5,876 nucleotides of DNA from Nitrospirota bacterium (GTDB lineage Bacteria; Nitrospirota; Leptospirillia; Leptospirillales; Leptospirillaceae): NCBI GenBank assembly GCA_021828525.1, contig JAJZGM010000088.1, positions 1 to 5,876 on the forward strand, in the 5' to 3' direction. The notes under the pieces were generated by a model. The model had not been told where the DNA came from. It searched no databases and saw nothing but the letters and a program-made list of their open reading frames with translations. The position numbers and the translations under genes are program-made. Below are positions 1-5,276 of this stretch, one piece after another; positions within the stretch are counted from its first letter, which is position 1, and each line of letters starts with the position of its first letter.

Positions 1-441
1 GATCTGAAGTCTCAGGACAAAGTCTTCTGACACGACGATCAGGTTCGAATATCCTCCATAGGTCGGGGTCTTTCCGTCTCTTTCAACGGAATTGTATGTC
101 CAGACAGGCCCGGAATCGCAGAATTGCTCTTCACCCTCCTGGCAGGAGAGACATACCCTGCATGAATCGACCATGCAACCGACTCCGGCCAGATCCCCGA
201 CAGAGAACCGGGTGACCCCTGCCCCTTTTGCGACCACCTTTCCGGCAATCTCGTGGCCGGGTACCATCGGGAAGCGGGCCCCTCCCCATTCGTCCCGGAC
301 CTGATGAATATCCGAATGGCAGATCCCGGTATAGAGGATTTTGATGACCACGTCCTTCGGTCCCGGATCTCTCCTCTCGAAGGAAAACGGCTCAAGGCGG
401 CTTTTTGCAGACTTTGCGGCATATCCATGGGCTTTAATCAT
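1..441 (-). CDS. Zinc-dependent alcohol dehydrogenase, N-terminal part (YahK/CAD type)
   Basis: The frame is open from an ATG at 441-439 to the window edge, giving 147 codons of a protein that should be about 340-350 aa. It belongs to the medium-chain zinc dehydrogenases, NAD(P)H-dependent cytosolic enzymes interconverting alcohols and aldehydes. The GroES-like catalytic domain is clear. The catalytic zinc ligands are Cys41 (in GICHSD) and His63-Glu64 (in PGHE). The four structural-zinc cysteines are 94, 97, 100 and 108 in the usual C-x2-C-x2-C-x7-C spacing, preceded by GCMVDSC, which is typical of the YahK/AdhA/cinnamyl alcohol dehydrogenase branch. The Rossmann domain and third zinc ligand lie outside the window. 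The start is supported by AAGGGAAGG on the minus strand (458-450), 8 nt upstream. It is transcribed divergently from ppa. The exact substrate is not predictable; the family call is secure. Confidence 0.93.
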   Translation of the reverse strand, partial: MIKAHGYAAKSAKSRLEPFSFERRDPGPKDVVIKILYTGICHSDIHQVRDEWGGARFPMVPGHEIAGKVVAKGAGVTRFSVGDLAGVGCMVDSCRVCLSCQEGEEQFCDSGPVWTYNSVERDGKTPTYGGYSNLIVVSEDFVLRLQI

Positions 442-449
442 TGGAATTT

Positions 450-458
450 CCTTCCCTT
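450..458 (-). promoter_or_regulatory. Ribosome-binding site of the alcohol dehydrogenase gene
   Basis: On the minus strand AAGGGAAGG ends 8 nt before the ATG at 441. This purine-rich stretch is a good match to the anti-Shine-Dalgarno sequence and fixes the start. Confidence 0.6.
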
Positions 459-496
459 GGCATTGATGACAAACGGCACAATCAAAGGACAAATTC

Positions 497-509
497 GGAG
501 GAGTCCTCC
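497..509. repeat. Inverted repeat in the divergent intergenic region, possible operator
   Basis: GGAGGA-G-TCCTCC is a perfect 6-bp inverted repeat around one central base. If one extra C is allowed in the right arm, it extends outward to TTCGGAGGA / TCCTCCCGAA. A one-base centre is too tight for an RNA hairpin loop without opening pairs, so a dimeric repressor or activator site is the more natural reading. It lies between the alcohol dehydrogenase start and the ppa promoter. Function is inferred from position and symmetry only. Confidence 0.3.
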
Positions 510-550
510 CGAAGATGATGAAGGCCTCTCAAACAGAACCATATCTTTTG

Positions 551-579
551 ATCCTACAGCAGGAGTTCCCCGAAGACAA
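551..579 (-). promoter_or_regulatory. Candidate promoter for the alcohol dehydrogenase gene
   Basis: Reading leftward, TTGTCT (579-574) is followed after 17 nt by TAGGAT (556-551). Each hexamer matches the sigma70 consensus at 4 of 6 positions and the spacing is ideal. Transcription would begin near 544, giving a leader of about 100 nt containing the inverted repeat at 497-509. The match is modest, and a promoter closer to the gene is not excluded. Confidence 0.3.
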
Positions 580-630
580 GAATCCGCAATGCCGCGCCAC
601 GCATCCCTGCGGGACGGCAAAGCCAAAAAC

Positions 631-639
631 TGCTATACT
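631..639 (+). promoter_or_regulatory. Extended -10 promoter upstream of ppa
   Basis: TGCTATACT contains an extended -10 element (TG, one base, then TATACT, 5 of 6 to TATAAT). No good -35 hexamer sits 17-18 nt upstream, where the sequence is GC-rich, which is tolerated for extended -10 promoters. Transcription would start near 646, leaving a leader of about 45 nt before the ATG at 692. It probably drives ppa and the ABC genes behind it. Confidence 0.5.
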
Positions 640-681
640 CTTCCGGGTGGAATCATAAGGATTCAAACCCGTACCGGAAAC

Positions 682-686
682 GGAGG
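682..686 (+). promoter_or_regulatory. Ribosome-binding site of ppa
   Basis: GGAGG lies 5 nt before the ATG at 692. It supports this start over the other ATG codons in the preceding 250 bases, which are in other frames. Confidence 0.65.
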
Positions 687-691
687 CATAA

Positions 692-1243
692 ATGTTCAAT
701 CCATGGCACGATCTTTCCTTGGGCAGCAATGCCCCCCACGAGATTCAGGTCCTGATAGAAATTCCCGCCAGGAGCCGGGTCAAATATGAACTGGACAAGG
801 AAACGGGACTCATGCGGGTCGACCGGATCCTTCACAGTGCCGTCTATTACCCGACCAATTACGGCCTGATCCCCCAGACTTACTGTGAGGACAACGATCC
901 TCTCGATGTCTTCGTCTTTTCCGGAGAACCCCTCCAGTCGAATGCCATCGTCCTGGTCAGGCCCGTGGGCATCATCCATATGGAGGACGGGGGAGAAAAG
1001 GACGACAAGATCGTTGCCGTCATGGTCAAGGATCCGGAATGGGGGCAGTTCCGTCATATCGAAGACCTTATCCCTCACAGGATCCGGGAGCTCACGCAGT
1101 TCCTCAAGGATTACAAGACACTTGAGAACAAGCAGGTTGTGGTGAGCGATGTCGAGGGAAACACTGTCGCCAAAAAGTCGATCGAGGATGCCATCGCCCT
1201 TTACGGATCGAAAAAGAGCCAACTCGTCAAAAAGGCCCGGTAG
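692..1243 (+). CDS. ppa: Inorganic pyrophosphatase, family I (soluble)
   Basis: This 183-aa cytosolic enzyme hydrolyses pyrophosphate to two phosphates with divalent metal, pulling nucleotide, tRNA and sugar-nucleotide biosynthesis forward. E. coli Ppa is about 176 aa, so this is full length. The family signature is DNDPLDV at residues 67-73, with the metal-binding aspartates 67, 69 and 72. Other active-site residues known from E. coli Ppa have clear counterparts: Lys31, Glu33, Arg45, Tyr57, Asp99, Asp104, Lys106 and the Tyr141-Lys142 pair. Nothing suggests inactivation. A strong GGAGG supports the ATG start. The TAG stop is only 6 nt before the GTG of the ABC ATPase gene, so the two genes are very likely on one transcript. 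Confidence 0.97.
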   Translation: MFNPWHDLSLGSNAPHEIQVLIEIPARSRVKYELDKETGLMRVDRILHSAVYYPTNYGLIPQTYCEDNDPLDVFVFSGEPLQSNAIVLVRPVGIIHMEDGGEKDDKIVAVMVKDPEWGQFRHIEDLIPHRIRELTQFLKDYKTLENKQVVVSDVEGNTVAKKSIEDAIALYGSKKSQLVKKAR

Positions 1244-1249
1244 GATTTC

Positions 1250-1945
1250 GTGCAAGAAGACGATCGCCCCGGACTTTCGGTCCGGCTCGATGCCGTCACA
1301 AAAATCTACTTTGTTTCCGGGGAGGAGCTCCCCGCCATCCGGGGGATCACCCTGTCGATCGACAAGGGGGAGGCCCTGGCCGTGGTTGGCAGCTCCGGAT
1401 CCGGCAAGTCGACCCTTCTCCACCTGTCCGGGCTCCTGGACCGCCCCACGACGGGGGCGGTCTTTTACGGGGACCGACGCGTCGATCATCTCCCGGCCTC
1501 AGATCGCGCCGTCCTTCGGAACCGTTCAGTCGGCTTCGTCTTCCAGAACTTCCAGCTGATTCCCAGGACCACAGCCATCGAAAATGTCGAAATGCCTCTT
1601 CTGTACCGGGGCGTTTCCGCCAGGGAGCGCCGGGAAAGGGCCCGCGAACTCCTCACCTCGGTAGGCATGGGAGACCGGGAGAGACATTTCTCCTCCCAGC
1701 TGTCGGGAGGACAGCAGCAGAGGGTCGCCATAGCTCGGGCCCTGGCAGCCTCTCCGGGACTTTTACTGGCCGACGAACCCACCGGAAATCTGGACAGCCG
1801 CTCGGCCTCCTCCGTCCTGGAACTTCTCCTGGGCATCCAGGAACGCTCCCGCATGACCCTTGTTCTGGTCACACATGACGCAGAGGTAGCCCGGTTCGCC
1901 ACAAGAACCGTGCGCGTCAGGGACGGTCTCCTGGAGGGATCCTGA
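1250..1945 (+). CDS. ABC transporter ATP-binding protein, MacB/LolD type
   Basis: This 231-aa nucleotide-binding subunit powers the adjacent permease by ATP hydrolysis on the cytoplasmic face of the inner membrane. All motifs are intact: Walker A GSSGSGKST (47-55), Q-loop Gln99, signature LSGGQ (151-155) within LSGGQQQRVAIARAL, Walker B LLLADE (171-176) followed by PTGNLD, and the H-loop His209 in THD. The LADEPTGNLD form and compact length are typical of the LolD/MacB/FtsE-like group, which pairs with FtsX-domain permeases. The GTG start at 1250 is chosen because AGGA at 1242-1245, overlapping the ppa stop, is the only nearby ribosome-binding site, which suggests translational coupling. The stop TGA shares one base with the permease ATG. 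The substrate cannot be inferred from this subunit. Confidence 0.95.
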   Translation: MQEDDRPGLSVRLDAVTKIYFVSGEELPAIRGITLSIDKGEALAVVGSSGSGKSTLLHLSGLLDRPTTGAVFYGDRRVDHLPASDRAVLRNRSVGFVFQNFQLIPRTTAIENVEMPLLYRGVSARERRERARELLTSVGMGDRERHFSSQLSGGQQQRVAIARALAASPGLLLADEPTGNLDSRSASSVLELLLGIQERSRMTLVLVTHDAEVARFATRTVRVRDGLLEGS

Positions 1946-3153
1946 TGCTTCTGGTCTTTTTAGGCCTCAAGGCCCTCCTGCGGAATCCGTACCGTTCGAT
2001 TCTCACATCTCTGGGAATCGTCATCGGAGTCCTGTCAGTCATCGTCCTCGTCAGCATCGGCCTCGGAGCCAAGGCATTGGTTCTCCAGAGCATCCAGAAC
2101 CTTGGACCGAACCTCCTCGTCGTCATCCCCGGAAGCGTGACCGACTCGGGAGCGCAAGTGGGCGGAGGAACGGATACAACCCTGACCGTCGACGATGCCC
2201 AGGCGATCCGGGAAGACTGTCCCGATGTCTGGAACGCCTCAGGAGCCCTCCGGACTGCGGCCCAGGTCCAGTCTCCTCAATCCAACTGGTCCACGGTCAT
2301 CCTCGGGGCCGAACCGAACTATCTGCCCGTTCGGGACTGGCACCTGGCCCATGGCGGTTTTTTTGGTCCCGAGGAAGAAGCCTCTGCAGCGCGGGTCGCG
2401 GTTTTGGGTCGTCTCGTCGCATCCCGTCTCTTCGGCCTTTCAAATCCGGTCGGGAAATTCATACAGATCAACCATTCCCCCTTCCGGGTAATCGGGATCC
2501 TCTCTTCAAAGGGCCAGTCACCGATGGGGATGAACCAGGATGACATGGTGGTCATTCCCCTCTCCACCCTCCAGAGCCAGATCATGGGAGTCACCTATGT
2601 CGGCGTGATTCTGGCGGCAGCAGGAAGTCCTGACAGGGTTGACGACGCCAAGCGCGAAATCCGTGATCTTCTAAGGCTCCGGCACCACATTCCTCCGGGC
2701 GGGCGGCCGGACTTCGACATCCAGGCCCTTTCGGACATTGCGAGGACGGCCAACCGCCTCTCCCTCATCCTGACAGTTCTGCTGGCCCTCATCGCCTCCA
2801 TTTCCCTGTTTGTCGGAGGGATCGGCATCCTGAACATCATGCTCGTCTCCGTACGGGAACGGACCCGCGAAATCGGGATAAGGATGGCGATCGGGGCCCG
2901 GCCCCGGGATATCCTCCTGCAGTTTCTGACGGAAAGTGCTGCTCTGTCGTTTTTTGGCGGACTGGCGGGCGGGGTTTTCGGGATCCTGTCGATCCTGGCC
3001 ATCCGCTCCTTTCTCGGCTGGCCCGCCCCCATCCCCTGGGAGGGATCCCTGTTGACAGTTGCGGGGGCCACCATTCTCGGAATACTCTTCGGGCTCTACC
3101 CGGCGTGGAGGGCCTCCAGACTCGACCCTATGGAAGCGCTAAGATATGAATGA
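1945..3153 (+). CDS. ABC transporter permease, MacB/FtsX type
   Basis: This 402-aa inner-membrane permease has the MacB layout. A transmembrane helix lies near residues 19-41, then a large periplasmic core domain (about 45-265), then three helices near 273-301, 331-352 and 367-387. The motif RERTREIGIRMAIGA (304-318), just after the second helix, is the hallmark of the FtsX/MacB family, and the C-terminal YPAWRASRLDPMEALRYE segment is equally typical. In E. coli MacB the ATPase is fused ahead of this region; here it is a separate gene. The ATG at 1945 overlaps the ATPase stop (TGATG), and GGAGGG at 1933-1938 is a good ribosome-binding site 6 nt away. MacB-type proteins are thought to transmit motion to the periplasm and not carry substrate through the membrane, so the cargo would be periplasmic; that is family knowledge. 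Cargo identity is unknown. Confidence 0.94.
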   Translation: MLLVFLGLKALLRNPYRSILTSLGIVIGVLSVIVLVSIGLGAKALVLQSIQNLGPNLLVVIPGSVTDSGAQVGGGTDTTLTVDDAQAIREDCPDVWNASGALRTAAQVQSPQSNWSTVILGAEPNYLPVRDWHLAHGGFFGPEEEASAARVAVLGRLVASRLFGLSNPVGKFIQINHSPFRVIGILSSKGQSPMGMNQDDMVVIPLSTLQSQIMGVTYVGVILAAAGSPDRVDDAKREIRDLLRLRHHIPPGGRPDFDIQALSDIARTANRLSLILTVLLALIASISLFVGGIGILNIMLVSVRERTREIGIRMAIGARPRDILLQFLTESAALSFFGGLAGGVFGILSILAIRSFLGWPAPIPWEGSLLTVAGATILGILFGLYPAWRASRLDPMEALRYE

Positions 3154-3182
3154 CATAACACACACAGAGAGGGCGACTTCGG

Positions 3183-3188
3183 TATAAT
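3183..3188 (+). promoter_or_regulatory. Candidate internal promoter (-10 TATAAT) before the fusion-protein gene
   Basis: A perfect TATAAT lies 30 nt after the permease stop. No recognisable -35 is present 16-18 nt upstream (the sequence there is ACACAC-like), and there is no TGn extension, so activity may need an activator or be weak. It would give the fusion-protein gene its own transcript with a leader of about 57 nt. Confidence 0.4.
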
Positions 3189-3238
3189 CAGGACTGTGAA
3201 GGCCCCGTCCCTCCATCGGGTCAAACCTTGTAAGGCCT

Positions 3239-3242
3239 GGAG
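3239..3242 (+). promoter_or_regulatory. Ribosome-binding site deciding the TTG start at 3252
   Basis: GGAG sits 9 nt before the TTG. An in-frame TAA at 3231-3233 closes the frame upstream, and the next in-frame ATG is more than 100 codons downstream, past the membrane anchor. TTG is therefore the best start. The ATG at 3244 lies in another frame and ends after three codons. Confidence 0.55.
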
Positions 3243-3251
3243 AATGAACGC

Positions 3252-4400
3252 TTGAGAAGATTTTTCAAAAATCCGAAGAATCTTGCAATCCTTTTCCTGA
3301 CCCTCTTCGGGGCAGGGTTTCTCTTTTTCCACTTCAGGAAAACCGCTCCGGCCTCCCCCCCCTTCATCACCCGGACCATCCACCTGGGAACCCTCCACCG
3401 GACCGTGACAGCCACAGGTCGCCTCAAGGCTCTCAAGACGGTCCATGTGGGAACCCAGGTCAGCGGCATCATCACCCGCATCAATGTCGACTTCAACTCC
3501 CGTGTCCGTGACGGTGAGATCCTGGCCCAGATCGACCCCGCCATCTACCGGGCCCAGGTCTCCCAGGCCGAATCGAATCTTGCAAAGATGGAGACAAAGA
3601 TCTCCCTGGACCGGATCCAGATGACCCGGGACAAGGACCTGCTCGACCATCACATTATTGCGCGAAGCACATTCGACACCGACCAGGCCCAGCTCCTGAT
3701 GGACCTTGCGACCCGGAAACAGCTCGAAGCGGCATTAAAGCTTGCCAAAACCGACCTGTCTTACACAACGATCCGGTCCCCCATCGACGGAGTGGTGATT
3801 GCCCGCAAGGTCCAGATCGGGCAAACCGTCACCTCCGCCTTCAAGACACCCCGCCTCTTCACCATCGCCCATGACCTCCGGGAGATGCGCCTGGACACCC
3901 GGGTCTCCGAAGCGGACATCGGGGCGGTCGCGCCCGGACAGGCGGTGTCGTTTCGGGTTCCAGCCTACCCCGACCGGATCTTTCACGGATCGGTCACCGT
4001 CGTCCGGGACCACCCGCGGACCGTGTCCCATGTCGTGACCTACGATGTCCTCTCCACCGTCCCGAATCCCGACAAGCTCCTGAAACCGGGGATGACAGCC
4101 ATGGTCACCATCCACACGGGAGTTGTGCCCAATGCCCTTCTCGTTCCGAACGGGGCCTTTGTCTACCGGCCTCCCCGAAAATTCCTCCCGGACCAATCCT
4201 TGGTCCGGAAGAAAAACACCAATTTCGTCTTTCTTTTGAAAGAATCTGCCGGACAGTGGAGGGTTGTCCCGGTTCCGGTAAAGATCGGCCCGACAGACGG
4301 TCTTCTATCAATGGTTACCGGAAATCTTTCGGAGGGCGAACGGGTCATTGTCCGGGATCGTGGAGCCCGCGGCCACGCGGGCCAAGGTCTCTTTCCCTGA
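3252..4400 (+). CDS. MacA/HlyD-type periplasmic membrane-fusion protein
   Basis: This 382-aa adaptor is predicted to link the MacB-like ABC exporter to an outer-membrane channel; E. coli MacA is 371 aa. It begins with a positively charged stretch and one hydrophobic anchor (about residues 10-28). The first lipoyl half follows (about 66-96, ending GEILAQIDP), then a coiled-coil hairpin (about 97-168, rich in Ala, Gln, Leu and Lys). The second lipoyl half comes next (about 169-193, with TIRSPIDGVV). The beta-barrel and membrane-proximal domains fill the rest (LKPGMTAMV and the late VPNGAFVYRPPR segment). There is no lipobox, so it is a transmembrane-anchored form. The start is TTG, supported by GGAG and by the upstream in-frame stop. 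It follows the permease after 98 nt, so the order is ATPase-permease-adaptor, the reverse of E. coli macAB. No TolC partner is encoded here. Confidence 0.93.
   Translation: MRRFFKNPKNLAILFLTLFGAGFLFFHFRKTAPASPPFITRTIHLGTLHRTVTATGRLKALKTVHVGTQVSGIITRINVDFNSRVRDGEILAQIDPAIYRAQVSQAESNLAKMETKISLDRIQMTRDKDLLDHHIIARSTFDTDQAQLLMDLATRKQLEAALKLAKTDLSYTTIRSPIDGVVIARKVQIGQTVTSAFKTPRLFTIAHDLREMRLDTRVSEADIGAVAPGQAVSFRVPAYPDRIFHGSVTVVRDHPRTVSHVVTYDVLSTVPNPDKLLKPGMTAMVTIHTGVVPNALLVPNGAFVYRPPRKFLPDQSLVRKKNTNFVFLLKESAGQWRVVPVPVKIGPTDGLLSMVTGNLSEGERVIVRDRGARGHAGQGLFP
4365..4382. terminator. GC-rich hairpin at the convergent gene junction, possible terminator
   Basis: GCCCGCG (4365-4371) and CGCGGGC (4376-4382) form a perfect 7-bp stem with a 4-nt loop, inside the last codons of the fusion-protein gene. 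On the plus strand it is followed by a pyrimidine-rich but not U-only stretch (TCTCTTTCCC from about 4388); on the minus strand there is no T-tract. It could slow polymerase or protect 3' ends for either convergent unit, but it is not a textbook intrinsic terminator. It could also be a by-product of GC-rich coding sequence. Confidence 0.3.
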
Positions 4401-4434
4401 CAGGACGAACAATACGGAATGAGGACAGGAGGAG

Positions 4435-5016
4435 TTATTTTCCCTTGAAGGCAAGGATTTCGCGCTGACGCAGAACAAGGTACTGAAGGAGAGACTCCCG
4501 CATTTCCCCTTCAAGACCGCTCCAAAGCCCTGTCACGGCAAAGCCTCCGCCTGGAGAGGTTTCCATGTCTATGTCCCAGGGACCACAATGGACGATGGAC
4601 AGGTCGCAATCGATTTCGCAGAGAGGGAGTGTGGGGAGCTCGAGAATCAGACCGCCCTTGACCCCGGTCTCAAAGGGCTCCGTCGCATAGAAAGTCAGCG
4701 CACCTTCCGAAATCCTGACGGGGACGACTCGGGGAAGACGAAGGGCCTCTCCCCGGGAGAGGCGGTCGAGGCTGTCAAGGATGCGGCCCATGCGAAGGTC
4801 GAGGGATTGATAGAGACCCACCCACGGGATCTCCGACTCGGGAAGGGTTGCCCCCCGGGGAAAGGCGATCAGGGGCCGGCGACGGCGAGAAAACGGCTGG
4901 TTTGCTGAAGAGGCCGGAATTCCGGGAAGAAAAAGAAGAGGAAGTCGATCATCGACGTTAAGGGAAGGATGAAAGGACTCCCTGGAACTTCCGCCCCCGT
5001 TCACCGTTCCGACCAT
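4435..5016 (-). CDS. Putative PilZ-like protein with degenerate binding motif
   Basis: This 193-aa soluble protein has no signal peptide or membrane segment. Its layout recalls a family of PilZ-domain (c-di-GMP receptor) proteins. There is an N-terminal segment like VDDRLPL (21-27), a helical middle (about 68-88, LYQSLDLRMGRILDSLDRL) and a beta-rich C-terminal part. The VRISEGAL segment (100-107) lies where such proteins carry N-x-S-x-x-G, and a final helix ends in RQREILAF (183-190). The motif is degenerate: Arg replaces Asp/Asn and Ala replaces Gly. I also see no clear RxxxR ahead of it, so c-di-GMP binding is doubtful. The ATG at 5016 has only AGG directly against it; a GTG five codons in (5004) is an alternative start. 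It is last of three leftward genes and convergent with the exporter. The family call rests on remembered pattern, not a search. Confidence 0.5.
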   Translation of the reverse strand: MVGTVNGGGSSRESFHPSLNVDDRLPLLFLPGIPASSANQPFSRRRRPLIAFPRGATLPESEIPWVGLYQSLDLRMGRILDSLDRLSRGEALRLPRVVPVRISEGALTFYATEPFETGVKGGLILELPTLPLCEIDCDLSIVHCGPWDIDMETSPGGGFAVTGLWSGLEGEMRESLLQYLVLRQREILAFKGK

Positions 5017-5040
5017 CCTGGAGAATGAAAACGGAAAATC

Positions 5041-5250
5041 TCAGGCAAAAAAATCCACCTTACGACCCGTTTCGGACCTTGTCCGCTCCTCTCTTTGAGC
5101 CTCCTGCTCATGGACTCTGGATCGTTCCTCTTCACGGCGCTGGTTATCTTCCGTTCTTTTGGCCGCGACCCTTTCGGCAGATCTGTTTTGAGGTTCGGAG
5201 CGTCCCACCGGCTGGTCAAGGTTCGTGACGTCGTTCACTCCAAAGGCCAT
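5041..5250 (-). CDS. Small highly charged protein, 69 aa, unknown function
   Basis: I prefer the ATG at 5250, because on the minus strand GGAG (5260-5257) sits 6 nt before it. A TTG at 5262 in the same frame would overlap that site and is less likely. The product is 69 aa, with no Cys, no membrane segment and no signal peptide. Its middle (about residues 22-60) is almost entirely Arg, Glu, Gln and Lys and should be a single helix or disordered. It ends in GRKVDFFA, a hydrophobic tail after a charged stretch. Short proteins with a similar G-x-x-[VIL]-D-[FLY] tail occur, to my recollection, near flagellar genes, but that is a weak association. It lies 26 nt after the 155-aa gene and 24 nt before the PilZ-like gene, so the three are probably co-transcribed. 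Confidence 0.6.
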   Translation of the reverse strand: MAFGVNDVTNLDQPVGRSEPQNRSAERVAAKRTEDNQRREEERSRVHEQEAQREERTRSETGRKVDFFA

Positions 5251-5256
5251 TCTTGT

Positions 5257-5260
5257 CTCC
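5257..5260 (-). promoter_or_regulatory. Ribosome-binding site of the 69-aa gene
   Basis: GGAG on the minus strand, 6 nt before the ATG at 5250, sets that codon as the start and argues against the upstream TTG at 5262. Confidence 0.55.
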
Positions 5261-5276
5261 AAAGTCCCGTCCGGGG

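Larger units (their letters stand above)
3154..3251 (+). other. 98-nt gap between permease and fusion-protein genes
   Basis: This gap holds a TATAAT box and a leader with the ribosome-binding site for the fusion protein. AGGCC near 3200-3204 could pair with GGCCT at 3234-3238, next to the GGAG at 3239-3242, so a weak leader hairpin could limit access to the start. There is no T-tract, hence no obvious intrinsic terminator, and read-through from the permease gene is expected as well. Confidence 0.3.

Noticed and set aside
253..789. Plus-strand open frame of 178 codons across the dehydrogenase start, the intergenic region and the start of ppa
   Set aside because: It overlaps two clearly real genes, has no ribosome-binding site and its translation looks non-protein-like.
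653..1489. Long minus-strand open frame (278 codons) antisense to ppa and the start of the ABC ATPase
   Set aside because: It lies opposite a pyrophosphatase with complete active-site residues, shows no recognisable domain, and is explained by high-GC codon bias of the sense gene.
3096..3653. Minus-strand open frame of 185 codons over the permease-adaptor junction
   Set aside because: It spans the ends of two supported genes on the other strand and contains no recognisable domain.
3735..4196. Minus-strand open frame of 153 codons inside the adaptor gene
   Set aside because: It is antisense to a well-conserved MacA/HlyD protein, with Gly/Asp/Val-rich content typical of shadow frames.
4588..4908. 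Plus-strand open frame of 106 codons opposite the PilZ-like gene
   Set aside because: The minus frame is longer, fits a three-gene unit and has a sensible secondary-structure pattern; this one has no ribosome-binding site.
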